DNA from: a virus
Strand: one strand, 5' to 3'
IMG/VR virus record: IMGVR_UViG_3300033997_000136
Coordinates: 62,001-126,000 of that record
Length of the DNA: 64,000 nt
Both the position numbers and the translations under genes were made by a program. The notes under the pieces are model-generated. The model ran no database searches and had not been told where the DNA came from. It worked only from the letters and a program-made list of their open reading frames with translations. How positions within the stretch are numbered: the first letter of the stretch is position 1; the number at the start of each line of letters is the position of its first letter. Positions 1-8,787 of the stretch are shown here, piece by piece.

Positions 1-1437
1 AACCTGTTCATAAAACGCAGCAATGGATAAATACAATCCTGTTTGAGGTGTATTGTCACGAAGCATATTGAGTTCCGCATCCGTCACATACCCAGGTATA
101 CAGACTGCTTTTAATTGAGCTAACGTGGGTATTTGTGGATTCAACACAAAGTTGACTTTAAAACGAGGAATACGTTCTATGTTCAACCCGTTACGTCGCG
201 CCACAATAAACCAAGCCGTTACCCATGCTTCTCGTGCAGACAAGTTAATCCGTTGACCAGTGATAGGGTGTGTGACGTTAACAAACGCGTTTAAGCGATT
301 TGTAGCTGCGTAATACTGCCAGTGTTCTAACAACAAATCCTCAAACGAATGAGGTACACTATCTGTTGCATCAAGAAGCGCTGATTCATACACCTTTGTA
401 TCTAACCGGTTAATCTGCGAATACGCAAATGCTGTTTCAGCTTCAACGATAGCTGTATCCACAACCCGTGGATTGTGGCGTGCCATGGAGTTCTCTAAAC
501 GCATCACGTAATCTACTGACTTCTCTGGATTACTACCATCACCAGGGTGGTCGTTGACCGGTTCTCTAAACACCTCTATCATTGGGATAAGTTCATCCGG
601 CATGTTGTCTAAACGATGCTTAATGACATACCGAGCCAATGGTAAGTTTCTGTCATTGATAATGTTTTGCAAGAGCAATTCAAAGGTGCTTTGTTTACCG
701 ATGTGTTGCATGATGTATCGTAAATTACGATACAAGAACAGTTGTTGTTTTAAAGTTAAAAACGACATGTATTTATCAAGTCGACCATTGGAGGCTAAGT
801 ATTCACGAATGTGAAACGAGTGCACCATTGGTGTACCACAGTTCTCCACACGTAAGTTTAGAATCTCAGCTAAAATGGCACCATACAAGATACCTTGCGC
901 AACTGCAGGGTAATAGTCGTCTGTGATTTCATATCCTGTTACATTCCAACGCGTTGATACGTTGTAAATGTGTTGTTGCAACCGAGGAATTAAATTCTCT
1001 TCTTGTGGTTCAACTAATGTTCTATCGTAATAAAGAATAGTACCATCAGGTGCATCAATGGCATATTGTCTATCAATAGGGTTTAATATCCCTTGAATCA
1101 AATCTTCTTGCAATGGAAATTTTTTGACTAAATCTCTGTAATAAAAACTACCATACGCGTAGGCGCGTGCTGTCGCTTTATGTATCTGTAAATTCTCTTT
1201 AGTGAACTGAATAGTTTCTAAAGTATCTAATGAGACTACTTCCATCATGCTGTCAGTGATATGGTAGTCACCTGCTAAATTCGCATAATACTTATATTGA
1301 CGAACGTCTTCTTCAGAATAGCCGTGTGAGATTAACATGTACTGATTAACACGTTCAGCAGTGATTGTTGATTTTACTATCATGGTAAATGCAAGTTGTA
1401 GACATTTAGCACGGTATACGTTAAAAAAGCTTGACAT
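1..1437 (-). CDS. Probable virion structural protein (3' end outside window)
   Basis: I translated this frame by hand: it is open without a stop from an ATG at 1437 down to base 1, giving 479 residues, and continues beyond the window. GGAG lies 8 bases before the ATG. The protein starts MSSFFNVYRAKCLQLAF, is soluble, rich in Tyr, Leu and Asn, and has no signal peptide or recognisable catalytic motif. Its length, its position divergent from the portal-like gene and its style suggest a virion protein of a large phage. That role is inferred from context. The existence of the gene is well supported by the long open frame and by codon use like its neighbours. Confidence 0.75.
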   Translation of the reverse strand, partial: MSSFFNVYRAKCLQLAFTMIVKSTITAERVNQYMLISHGYSEEDVRQYKYYANLAGDYHITDSMMEVVSLDTLETIQFTKENLQIHKATARAYAYGSFYYRDLVKKFPLQEDLIQGILNPIDRQYAIDAPDGTILYYDRTLVEPQEENLIPRLQQHIYNVSTRWNVTGYEITDDYYPAVAQGILYGAILAEILNLRVENCGTPMVHSFHIREYLASNGRLDKYMSFLTLKQQLFLYRNLRYIMQHIGKQSTFELLLQNIINDRNLPLARYVIKHRLDNMPDELIPMIEVFREPVNDHPGDGSNPEKSVDYVMRLENSMARHNPRVVDTAIVEAETAFAYSQINRLDTKVYESALLDATDSVPHSFEDLLLEHWQYYAATNRLNAFVNVTHPITGQRINLSAREAWVTAWFIVARRNGLNIERIPRFKVNFVLNPQIPTLAQLKAVCIPGYVTDAELNMLRDNTPQTGLYLSIAAFYEQV

Positions 1438-1559
1438 GAGGGAACTCCGTTCAAGTCGTCATTCAATGGCTATATTATCCCCGATTAATGTTTATAGTAA
1501 TCACCAATAATCTGAGCCTATCTTATTTTTTAACCACATCGATGTGAGTAGGGATTTTT
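1438..1559. promoter_or_regulatory. Divergent intergenic region with palindrome
   Basis: This 122-base AT-rich spacer separates two divergently transcribed structural genes, so it must hold promoters in both directions. A perfect 12-base palindrome, CACATCGATGTG, lies at 1535-1546, just before the GTAGGGA ribosome site of the plus-strand gene. It could be a protein-binding site or a hairpin at the 5' end of the mRNA. No clear copy of the AAACMTAYATYAY motif seen elsewhere is present, which fits a different (late) promoter class. Confidence 0.45.
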
Positions 1560-4292
1560 ATGACTAAAAGAGCCGATATTCGGACAGCTGATCACCGTCG
1601 ACGTGTTCAAGCATCGATTATTCGTAAGCTAGTGGCAGACCCACAGCTAAACCCGTCGTATGACAGCGAAGGGAACCGTAGACTTGGCCAACCACCGACA
1701 ACGTTAGCTAACACTATTTCAACGACAACAGCGCAGATATTGGATGATGTAGAATCGTTACGTCAGCTATTGCCTGACGTTGAAGTTGTAGACCAAATTT
1801 TGATTAGCAGTATCTTATCACCCAAAGATTTGTCTACACCTCATTTGACGTACTCTGCTGAGATTGAATCAGAATCCACAGAGTTATTGGGGTTAATGTT
1901 AAATTACGTGGAAGACTTTTTCACTAAAACATATCAGATTAACAAGAAGCTTCCTACGATGCTTCGTGATATGTTGTTTAAAACAGGTAGTCACATTAGT
2001 TTGATTATCCCTGAGTCGACGATTGACCGTTTAATCAACGGTGGTTCATTTACATTAGAGTCAGCTCAAAATATTGTGAATGAACATTTCGTTTTAAACA
2101 CAAGTCGAGTCCAGAACATCGGATTGATTAGTGACCCTGAAGAGATTGCAAAACGTACTAATAAAGAAGTAGGAGCATTAACACTCCAAAGTTTTATGAG
2201 TACAAGCACCTCTGACCTTACACAAGAAATTACGTTGTGTAGATATGTCAATGTCATTGATAACCCTGAAGCGGTAAAAGTACCTAGTTTGTTTGACCAG
2301 GTTCGTAAAGAAAAAGCCAATCGCCAACTTTCGAGTCAGTACAGCATTTTAGGTAAAACACCTACGGCAACGTTACAAGCTGAGAAAGACCAACCAAAAG
2401 TCAAGAAGTTAAAGATAGAAAAGTTAGGTGCAAACGATGCTGAAATCGAACGTACATTAGCTGACCATCGTGACCGTAAAACTGAACAGATGGTTGAGTT
2501 AGGTGTGGACGATTCTGCACCCAACGTAGGGTACGCTGTTGAAATCAACGTCGGCGCTGATGCAGTTGTTCCTATCTGTGGCAACACTCCTGACCAACAT
2601 TTAGCGTATTTGTTTATTCTTGACCAACAAGGTCAGTTTATCAATACACGCGTTGCACAAGACCACTACCGTGACTTGCAACAAAACTACAGCCGTCGTT
2701 CTGATGAAATGAATAGCTCTGTAAGTTCTATTTTACAAGAGCTTCGTGGTTCCAGCACATCAGGAGGTACATCAGGGTTTAGTAGCTTTGAAGAAGCCAC
2801 TCGGGTATTCTCAGAGGCTATGGAGCGTCGTTTATTTAACATCGCTCGTACTGGTGCAGGTACTGAAGATATTAGTATCGGTGATATTAATAACATCAGT
2901 CAAGTCATGTTGGCTCGTATCCTTCAACAGAAGCAAACGCAGATTCTTTATGTTCCTGCACAACTTGTTTCATACATGGCGTTCTTTTACAACAACTACG
3001 GCGTAGGTCGTTCGTTGATGGAGAACACACGGGTACTTGCCAGTATGCGTGTACTGGTTATGGTAACCAACTTACTGACTGCAATTCGTAACAGCACCAC
3101 AGATACAGAGTTAGACATTCAGTTAGACCCAACAGATAGTGACCCAGAAGGAAGCGTTGATGCTGTAGTTAATACCGCACTTCGGATGCGTTCTGCTGCA
3201 ATTCCTCTTGGTCAAGGTAATATCGGTAGCATGATGGATTTTATCAATCGTGCAGGTATTACCGCTGTTGTATCAGGACACCCTGATTTGCCGGAAATGA
3301 AAGTAACGAAGAATGAGAAATCTCGTTCTATGGTTCGTCCTGATACTGAGTTGATGGAAGAACTACGTCGCTTACACTTACAAGGGTTTGGTTTAACACC
3401 TGAAGTCGCTGATGCGTCTAAAGACATCAACTTAGCAACAAGCGTGATTCAATCGAGTTTGTTACTAACCAAACGCACATTGGTTATGCAGTCTGAATTT
3501 GAACCTCAAGTCAGTGACAGATTGCGTAAGTTTGCAACGATGTCCGAACCTATTGTTTCTAAGTTGCGTGAAATCATTCAAACCAATGGTTCATCAAAAG
3601 ACAAAACTAACATCGATTTATTGGTTGCGAAGTTCTTGGAAACGTTAGAAGTAACGTTACCTAAACCTGAACTGGTGAGCTTCCAAGCGTTGATGTCAGA
3701 ATTTGATGAACGTATCACGGGCTGGGAAAAAGCTTTAGAATCGTACTTTGCTGATGAAGTGGGTCAAACTACTTCAAATCCGTTTGTGAATGAAAACATG
3801 GAGATGTTAAAACAATCCGTGCTTAACCATTTAAAACGGACATGGTTACGTAGCAACAACGTGTTCCCTGAATTGGATGCATTGATTGAGAAAGACTTAG
3901 ATGGGAAGACCACATTTAAGTTAGGTGATATTCAATCAGAGCACACGAAAACCATTGACGATATCTGTAAATCGTTTGTGGCATACTACGAAAAACAGGC
4001 AAAGAAACGTGAAAAAGCACAAGCAGCCGAAGGTGATGAATTTGGTGGTGACGCAGGAGGTGGATTTGGTGGTGAAGAACCTGTAGATGCAGGTACAACC
4101 GAAACACCAACAGATGAAACTGCGGGTACTGTGGATGAAACTTCAGATGAAAATGTTCAAACAGAGAACCCTGTTGAAACATCTGGAGATGGTGCTACAG
4201 ATGCAGAACCTACTGAGAGTAAAGATGAACCGAAAGAGGGTGCATCCGATACTCCACCTGAGCAACCTGATGATACTGACTTAGGAATGTAA
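1560..4292 (+). CDS. Probable portal protein / large virion protein
   Basis: This 910-residue soluble protein has an alpha-helical N-terminal half. It contains a stretch around residues 85-160 (sandwich of LxxLL helices, then LFKTGSHISLIIPES) of the kind seen in large phage portal proteins. The last 90 or so residues form a disordered tail rich in Glu, Asp, Thr, Pro and Gly, beginning GDEFGGDAGGGFGG. The length fits portal proteins of phiKZ-like jumbo phages, and the next genes also look structural. It opens a plus-strand unit, with GTAGGGA 5' of the ATG, and is followed by a strong terminator. The portal assignment is an inference from size, style and context; virion protein is the safer call. 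Confidence 0.55.
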   Translation: MTKRADIRTADHRRRVQASIIRKLVADPQLNPSYDSEGNRRLGQPPTTLANTISTTTAQILDDVESLRQLLPDVEVVDQILISSILSPKDLSTPHLTYSAEIESESTELLGLMLNYVEDFFTKTYQINKKLPTMLRDMLFKTGSHISLIIPESTIDRLINGGSFTLESAQNIVNEHFVLNTSRVQNIGLISDPEEIAKRTNKEVGALTLQSFMSTSTSDLTQEITLCRYVNVIDNPEAVKVPSLFDQVRKEKANRQLSSQYSILGKTPTATLQAEKDQPKVKKLKIEKLGANDAEIERTLADHRDRKTEQMVELGVDDSAPNVGYAVEINVGADAVVPICGNTPDQHLAYLFILDQQGQFINTRVAQDHYRDLQQNYSRRSDEMNSSVSSILQELRGSSTSGGTSGFSSFEEATRVFSEAMERRLFNIARTGAGTEDISIGDINNISQVMLARILQQKQTQILYVPAQLVSYMAFFYNNYGVGRSLMENTRVLASMRVLVMVTNLLTAIRNSTTDTELDIQLDPTDSDPEGSVDAVVNTALRMRSAAIPLGQGNIGSMMDFINRAGITAVVSGHPDLPEMKVTKNEKSRSMVRPDTELMEELRRLHLQGFGLTPEVADASKDINLATSVIQSSLLLTKRTLVMQSEFEPQVSDRLRKFATMSEPIVSKLREIIQTNGSSKDKTNIDLLVAKFLETLEVTLPKPELVSFQALMSEFDERITGWEKALESYFADEVGQTTSNPFVNENMEMLKQSVLNHLKRTWLRSNNVFPELDALIEKDLDGKTTFKLGDIQSEHTKTIDDICKSFVAYYEKQAKKREKAQAAEGDEFGGDAGGGFGGEEPVDAGTTETPTDETAGTVDETSDENVQTENPVETSGDGATDAEPTESKDEPKEGASDTPPEQPDDTDLGM

Positions 4293-4296
4293 CGTG

Positions 4297-4318
4297 AAGC
4301 GGGTGGTCTCACCCGCTT
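4297..4318 (+). terminator. Rho-independent terminator
   Basis: A 9-bp stem AAGCGGGTG/CACCCGCTT with loop GTCT lies directly after the portal-like gene, followed by a T-rich stretch at 4333-4353. Confidence 0.75.
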
Positions 4319-4366
4319 GTTATCCTATGTAACTCCTTCTTTATTTTCTTTTATGAGAACAGAACA

Positions 4367-5215
4367 ATGGAAAATGTAACTCCAACCGTGTATGCTGCAG
4401 CAATACAAACGTACAATCAATTGGGGTTAGTGCCTAAGTTTGATCCAGGCGCGACCTTTAATGACTATTTAGGTGTATTCGGTGGCGAAACATTAACTGC
4501 TACAGACCGTTATACCACTGGTTACATGAGCATCGGTATCGGTGGTCACACCAACGAAACTGGTCCTGATGGTTTCCCATTAGGTGGAAGCAACATTCAC
4601 CAACCGGGTGATGTTCGTGCGTTTAAACCATTTCCGTTTATTATGCGGTTAATTACCGATGGATTAAATACCGAAGAACGGAAAAAGTACCGTGGTCGTC
4701 GTATTGAATCACATCAAGGTCGTCAGTATGAGTGCTGGTACATTCGCGTTATTGACAAAACACCTTTACAGGTAAACAAGTGGCGTCAAATTAACAACAA
4801 CGGTCAGATTAGTACGGTGTTGTTTACACCGAATGATGAGAACATTAATCCGACTCCTGTGACACCTACTACATCAACAGGTAGCACGATTCAAGCGACA
4901 GGTGATTTCCTTTACACAAGTTGCGTGTACAACTTTGTACTGGATGAAAACGATGCGGCTGAACTTCGTAACTGCGCTGAGATTATTTACAATAACGAGC
5001 GTTATGCTGTTATTAGTGAAGTGGTTATTCAAGCAGGTACAGACCGTTTAAAAACAGGTCCAGGTCCAGGTCAAACAACAATCAACTACACAGAAGCTGT
5101 TTGTGTTCAACCCATGGCGTTCCTTGTGACTGAATCATCTATGGTAGTCAATAACAAAGGCTACACATGGACGATTGACTTAGGTGCAACTGAACCTCTG
5201 GCATCAGCAACCTAA
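4367..5215 (+). CDS. Probable virion structural protein
   Basis: This 282-residue protein is rich in Gly, Thr and Asn and predicted mostly beta. It has no signal peptide or enzymatic motif. It begins MENVTPTVYAAAIQTYNQLG and has a glycine-rich stretch (GGHTNETGPDGFPLGGSN) near residues 59-76 and a Pro/Thr linker near 160-175. It lies between terminators, immediately after the portal-like gene, the usual place for a head or tail-completion protein. I cannot name its exact role. Neighbours and composition support a structural call. Confidence 0.6.
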   Translation: MENVTPTVYAAAIQTYNQLGLVPKFDPGATFNDYLGVFGGETLTATDRYTTGYMSIGIGGHTNETGPDGFPLGGSNIHQPGDVRAFKPFPFIMRLITDGLNTEERKKYRGRRIESHQGRQYECWYIRVIDKTPLQVNKWRQINNNGQISTVLFTPNDENINPTPVTPTTSTGSTIQATGDFLYTSCVYNFVLDENDAAELRNCAEIIYNNERYAVISEVVIQAGTDRLKTGPGPGQTTINYTEAVCVQPMAFLVTESSMVVNNKGYTWTIDLGATEPLASAT

Positions 5216-5241
5216 TCCTTTGTAAATTAACTTAAGGATAT

Positions 5242-5267
5242 CGAGAGAGTGGTCACCCACTCTCTCG
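5242..5267 (+). terminator. Rho-independent terminator
   Basis: An 11-bp perfect stem CGAGAGAGTGG/CCACTCTCTCG with loop TCAC is followed by TTTTATATTT. The next gene starts only 10 bases after the stem. Confidence 0.85.
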
Positions 5268-5277
5268 TTTTATATTT

Positions 5278-5520
5278 ATGATTAATTTTGATGAAATCTT
5301 ACAGTCTCTTCATCCGTATATTCCCGTGGATTCTACTGAGGCTATTTCTCGTGTGAAGTCAATAAACGGAAGCACATTCATGATTCTTTATAAAGCTCCA
5401 CTTGCGATTGCACATAAGTGTGTGATAGTAACGTTGGAGTTTGCATTCGTAGATAATGTGTTTACCGTGGTGAATAAACAGATTCAATCGTGGTCACGCA
5501 TTCCTTATCAATTAATTTAA
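5278..5520 (+). CDS. Small hypothetical protein
   Basis: This 80-residue protein (MINFDEILQSLHPYIPV...) starts 10 bases after a terminator stem and has no visible ribosome-binding site, so translation may be weak or nearly leaderless. It has a beta-rich central stretch (STFMILYKAPLAIAHKCVIVTLEFAFVDNVFTVV in shorter strands) and no membrane segment strong enough to call. It ends 15 bases before the beta-propeller-like gene. Codon use resembles the neighbours. I do not recognise it. Confidence 0.55.
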   Translation: MINFDEILQSLHPYIPVDSTEAISRVKSINGSTFMILYKAPLAIAHKCVIVTLEFAFVDNVFTVVNKQIQSWSRIPYQLI

Positions 5521-5535
5521 TGTTCGGAGTACGTT

Positions 5536-6591
5536 ATGTTAGAAATGGCCCCAGTTATTGAAGCGCAAACATTAAAATATCAACAAATTACAGGTTATGG
5601 TTTGACATCAACTAGTGTTATGCACACTCATCCAGATATAGATTATTTTATAATCTATACACCAGGAACAGATCAAACCAGTCTCCAATTTTACACTACA
5701 GTTGACGGCAGCCCGATTTTCTTTGCGTTTGCTCAAGCAGATTATGCGGAGTTATCGACTATGCAAGTGCGGTGTATGGAGTATATTTCAACGTATGACG
5801 TTTGGGTGGTCTTAGGTAGAAACGGTGACGCCGCAATGCTTCGCATTTCAGATTTAGATTCGTTTCCAACTGTAGAAGTATTATGGCGTGGAACAATTGT
5901 TGGATTTGAAGCAGTATTACCTAGAAATATGATACACGGTGGATTTGGTTCCGATTTAATCTTTGTAACCAACGGTTCAAGTATTTATAGATTAATAATA
6001 ACTCCAACCAAACCAGGTTCACAATCACTAGATTTAACGTACGACAGCGTAATTGCAATTACAGGTAGTCGCGCAATAACTCATTTTCATCGTCTTGATG
6101 GTCAAGATATCATTTTAGCATATGGAACCGATACAAGTACCACAAATAAAGTAGTCATTATAAATGGTTACAGCGTTGTTGTGTCTGGTGGTATAAACCC
6201 AACCTCTAGTTTATTTATAGGTGCGTGGTATGATCCAAACTGGGACCGTATTTGTGTAATGCTTTCGAGTGGCGGATGGGCTTGTTTTTCAAGAACAACA
6301 GGTGCTATTCAATCTCTTGGTGGTGGTACGATTAGTATTAGTGTAAGTAGTCCAACCGCGTGTTTTTACGTAAAGAAAAGTAAAAAGTTATTTATTGCAA
6401 GCACAGGTGCAACGCGGTTAATTTATCAGTGTTCACTCGCATCACCCGCAGCATCAAGTGGTACACCCACACTAACTCTTGAACAGAGCTATGCAACAAC
6501 TGCAACTAATTTAGGTCTAGCTCCAGCTATATTCCTTGCTAGATTAAAACAATTAGTGTTTAGTGGTGGTCATTTATTAAAGTTTAAATAA
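5536..6591 (+). CDS. Beta-propeller-like virion or tail protein, MLE-type
   Basis: This 351-residue protein consists of repeated short beta strands with aromatic/Gly turns and alternating Ser/Thr-rich loops. Examples are DYFIIYTPG, YDVWVVLGR, DLIFVTNGSS, QDIILAYGT, DRICVMLSSGGW and KLFIASTGATR, spaced about 45-50 residues apart as in a beta-propeller of about seven blades. It begins Met-Leu-Glu, like five other putative virion proteins here. CGGAG precedes the ATG. A role as a tail or fibre-associated binding protein is inferred from fold style and position among structural genes. Confidence 0.6.
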   Translation: MLEMAPVIEAQTLKYQQITGYGLTSTSVMHTHPDIDYFIIYTPGTDQTSLQFYTTVDGSPIFFAFAQADYAELSTMQVRCMEYISTYDVWVVLGRNGDAAMLRISDLDSFPTVEVLWRGTIVGFEAVLPRNMIHGGFGSDLIFVTNGSSIYRLIITPTKPGSQSLDLTYDSVIAITGSRAITHFHRLDGQDIILAYGTDTSTTNKVVIINGYSVVVSGGINPTSSLFIGAWYDPNWDRICVMLSSGGWACFSRTTGAIQSLGGGTISISVSSPTACFYVKKSKKLFIASTGATRLIYQCSLASPAASSGTPTLTLEQSYATTATNLGLAPAIFLARLKQLVFSGGHLLKFK

Positions 6592-6600
6592 GGTAACACT

Positions 6601-7182
6601 ATGCTGTATCATCCTTCACAACAACCGTATTGGCATCGGTTCGCTGGGTTTGACCCTGGTAGTCACAATTTAGGTGCAGCTATTGTTGATATTAACTTTG
6701 TTACATCTGAGGTGTACGTAGCCGATACACGCACCTTTGTCTCTGAGAAGTTTATTCAGATTCATCAGCGACATGATTTAACAATTTATGGTGATAGACA
6801 AGGACGTTTACTGAGTATCGAAGAGTTTGTGTATCGTTACTTATGCGACCATCAACCTGATGTGATTGCAAGTGAAGGTCCGTTTTTACAAATGAGTGTT
6901 GATGCTTATGCAACCCTTATTGAGTGTGTTGCAAGTATTCGAAACGCCACGCGTAACTATACACTTGAAATACCGCTTCTTACGTATCAACCACGTAATG
7001 TAAAATCAGCAGTCAATGCAAAAGGAACTGAGAAATCAGATATGTATGATGCAGTGTTAGTCTATCCAAAGATTAGTTTTGCGCCACACATTCGTTACGA
7101 GAACTTAACTGAACACTCCATTGATGCGATTGCAGTTGCTATTACTGCTGCACTTGATTGGGGGTTTAAACCACAACCGTAG
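6601..7182 (+). CDS. RuvC-like Holliday junction resolvase
   Basis: This 193-residue RNase H-fold nuclease of the RuvC superfamily would cut branched DNA, for example to clear junctions before packaging. The motifs are visible in order: FDPGSHNLGAAIVD (Asp18), SEGPF (Glu92) and EHSIDAIAVA (His172 and Asp175). The HxxD form of the last motif matches Thermus-type RuvC rather than the DxxD of E. coli. The protein is close to the usual RuvC length. It lies in the structural and lysis block, 9 bases after the propeller gene, which suggests late expression. A terminator stem overlaps its stop codon. Confidence 0.85.
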   Translation: MLYHPSQQPYWHRFAGFDPGSHNLGAAIVDINFVTSEVYVADTRTFVSEKFIQIHQRHDLTIYGDRQGRLLSIEEFVYRYLCDHQPDVIASEGPFLQMSVDAYATLIECVASIRNATRNYTLEIPLLTYQPRNVKSAVNAKGTEKSDMYDAVLVYPKISFAPHIRYENLTEHSIDAIAVAITAALDWGFKPQP

Positions 7183-7206
7183 AAGAAGGGGTAATTCCCT
7201 TCTTCT
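7181..7206 (+). terminator. Rho-independent terminator
   Basis: A 10-bp stem AGAAGAAGGG/CCCTTCTTCT with a six-base loop begins inside the TAG stop of the RuvC-like gene and is followed by a T-rich tract at 7208-7220. Confidence 0.85.
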
Positions 7207-7241
7207 ATTTCCTTTTTCTTATGTAAGAAGTGAGTATCATT

Positions 7242-7700
7242 ATGCCAACATTTTTACTATCATTGAAAAAAAACGCATTAAAAATTATTGCAGGGATTGC
7301 AGTAATCCTTTTACTTGGATGGTACATTCAATCGTTAAACCGAGATATTGCTACACTTCAAAGTGAAGTAACCTCAACAAAAGAAAAAGTCATTGATAGC
7401 AATGCCGTCGTGGAGTTTGAACAAAGCAAAGCGGCTATCACTGATACTGTAACAACCGCGACTGTGGAAGAGAAAGAAAAACTTACCACAGAAACTAAAA
7501 CCATCATTGTTGAAGTGGAGAAGACCGTTGAACGCATCATTCAATCTGCACCTGAAAAGAACCACGTGCCTGCTGTTACTCACACTGTTGTTAATGGGAT
7601 GTGGAACCAATACTGTTTACTTGCAAAAGACGACCCTGGCTGTACCGCCGAATCATCTCCTAAAGCCAGTGAAGGCAGTACCACCCCCACCTCGCGGTGA
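7242..7700 (+). CDS. Inner-membrane spanin (Rz-like)
   Basis: This 152-residue protein has one N-terminal membrane anchor (about residues 9-28, KIIAGIAVILLLGWYI). A periplasmic, Glu/Lys/Thr-rich, coiled-coil-like region to about residue 110 follows, then a cysteine-bearing C-terminus. This is the architecture of an i-spanin, which joins an outer-membrane lipoprotein to disrupt the outer membrane at lysis. A lipoprotein gene is embedded in its 3' half in another frame, the classic Rz/Rz1 arrangement. The start is either GTG 7230 or ATG 7242; GTGAG 7 bases upstream favours 7242. Confidence 0.85.
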   Translation: MPTFLLSLKKNALKIIAGIAVILLLGWYIQSLNRDIATLQSEVTSTKEKVIDSNAVVEFEQSKAAITDTVTTATVEEKEKLTTETKTIIVEVEKTVERIIQSAPEKNHVPAVTHTVVNGMWNQYCLLAKDDPGCTAESSPKASEGSTTPTSR

Positions 7701-7884
7701 ACTTGACAACCAACGTGCTGAAAAGATTATTGAAGCACTTGGTAAGTTGTACAACGCTCAAACGGCTGTAGTGGGTCAATGTAACATTCAGCTCAACGGC
7801 ATGGACGTATGGATACGTGAGGCCAAAAAAGAATTGGAACGGATTGATAAGAAAACCAATGAGCAAAAGTTGGACAACTTATGA
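7528..7884 (+). CDS. Outer-membrane spanin lipoprotein (Rz1-like)
   Basis: This 118-residue lipoprotein overlaps the i-spanin gene by 173 bases in the +1 frame. A basic N-terminus and hydrophobic stretch (CLLLLTLLLMGC) end in a lipobox whose Cys (TGT at 7600-7602) would be lipidated. A proline-rich segment (AVPPPPRGE) and a charged helix follow, typical of o-spanins. TTG 7528 is the best start because GGAG lies 7 bases upstream; an earlier in-frame TTG at 7507 has no such site. No ATG is available before the signal. It overlaps the next gene by ATGA. Confidence 0.83.
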   Translation: MNASFNLHLKRTTCLLLLTLLLMGCGTNTVYLQKTTLAVPPNHLLKPVKAVPPPPRGELDNQRAEKIIEALGKLYNAQTAVVGQCNIQLNGMDVWIREAKKELERIDKKTNEQKLDNL

Positions 7885-8321
7885 TAGTTCTTGATTTATT
7901 AGACGAAGACTCCGCAGTCCCACTTGTTGAAGTCCCATGGGGTGTACCACTCATCCACTATGTGAACAAATGCGTAGGTGAATCGCTCTTAGGTTTATCT
8001 ACACGGATATGTGATGTTCGTCCTCTTCTTGAAACAAAAGATAGCCAATTGCAATTTGAAGTGCTTACACGTGAAATTGTAAAAGGTGATTTTTACACTG
8101 GTGAAATCTGGGCAAAGCTTCAGACAGAAACAAGTGAGGTTCAGAAGAAATCTACTGAAGTGACGTATCCACTTTTTACACCTAAGGCTATTATCTTGTT
8201 TGCATTGTTGTTTTTAGTTGTACTTAAGATGTCGTACGAGTACGCATTGACTGGACAATTGAATCTGGAGATACTAAGTAAGGTTATAGACGCACTCTTA
8301 TCGTTAGTTGGTTTAGGGTGA
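7881..8321 (+). CDS. Membrane protein, possible holin
   Basis: This 146-residue protein has a soluble N-terminal 95 residues, a strong membrane segment at about 102-119 (KAIILFALLFLVVLKM) and a hydrophobic C-terminal helix at about 129-146 (LEILSKVIDALLSLVGLG). It overlaps the o-spanin gene by 4 bases, so it is translationally coupled to a lysis cassette. A holin or lysis-timing role is inferred from position and the C-terminal hydrophobic pair. The long soluble N-terminus is unusual for a holin, so this remains tentative. Confidence 0.5.
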   Translation: MIVLDLLDEDSAVPLVEVPWGVPLIHYVNKCVGESLLGLSTRICDVRPLLETKDSQLQFEVLTREIVKGDFYTGEIWAKLQTETSEVQKKSTEVTYPLFTPKAIILFALLFLVVLKMSYEYALTGQLNLEILSKVIDALLSLVGLG

Positions 8322-8330
8322 TTCTATAAT

Positions 8331-8348
8331 CTTACAGATATACATTAT
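8331..8348 (+). promoter_or_regulatory. Candidate phage promoter
   Basis: The site carries TTACAGATATACATTAT (8332-8348), identical over 17 bases to 27244-27260. It belongs to a family of TAYATYA-core sites before the first genes of transcription units here. The ATG of the next gene is 36 bases downstream. Confidence 0.55.
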
Positions 8349-8383
8349 CTCTATGAGTTGATAACATAAACAAGGAAAGCTCG

Positions 8384-8695
8384 ATGGATTACAGTAAGTT
8401 AAATAAACGGCTTGTAAAGGCTGTTTCAAAAGGCTGTTCGTTTTCTGGTATGACCACGTTAGATATGGACTCCATGCGTATTATCATTGAAGTAGATGCA
8501 TCTGTAAACAAACACGCTGCTAAGAATGTGGGCGATTACTTCACTGGTGCAACTGCAAGTGCTATAGCGTCTGCCGCAGGGTTGCGTGGTAAGCTACGTG
8601 TTGTGTCATCTCCAACGTATTTGTTTGTTTGTGTGAAAGATGAGAAGGGTAAAACCACTCATGAGTTAAAATCATCGAACGAAGTAGTCGCATAG
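8384..8695 (+). CDS. Hypothetical protein
   Basis: This 103-residue protein has a central Ala/Gly/Ser-rich helix (FTGATASAIASAAGLRGK) between beta-like strands and no confident membrane anchor. It is a single-gene unit with its own candidate promoter upstream and a strong terminator built on its stop codon. AAGGAAAG lies 6 bases before the ATG. It may be abundantly expressed given its private promoter and good ribosome site. I do not recognise the family. Confidence 0.7.
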   Translation: MDYSKLNKRLVKAVSKGCSFSGMTTLDMDSMRIIIEVDASVNKHAAKNVGDYFTGATASAIASAAGLRGKLRVVSSPTYLFVCVKDEKGKTTHELKSSNEVVA

Positions 8696-8722
8696 AGAGA
8701 GGAGCTAATGCTCCTCTCTCTA
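8693..8722 (+). terminator. Rho-independent terminator
   Basis: A 13-bp stem (8693-8705 with 8710-8722) and loop TAAT begin in the TAG stop codon of the preceding gene; a weak T-rich tail follows. Confidence 0.85.
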
Positions 8723-8741
8723 GCTTTATATACCTTTTCTA

Positions 8742-8763
8742 ACAGCATACACTTAATGTATGG
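8742..8763 (+). promoter_or_regulatory. Possible promoter with 5' hairpin
   Basis: ACAGCATACACTTAAT resembles the ACAGATATACATTAT promoter-like motif at 8335 and 27245. CATAC/GTATG can pair across a seven-base loop at 8746-8762. The next ATG is 25 bases downstream. Confidence 0.3.
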
Positions 8764-8787
8764 ATTATAATTAAAAAGAGAAACACT

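Noticed and set aside
554-814. 86-residue plus-strand frame
   Set aside because: It lies wholly inside the long minus-strand structural gene (1-1437), which has better codon use and a ribosome site.
7121-7366. 81-residue plus-strand frame overlapping the RuvC-like gene and the spanin start
   Set aside because: It spans the terminator at 7181-7206 and is a frame shadow of RuvC and the i-spanin.
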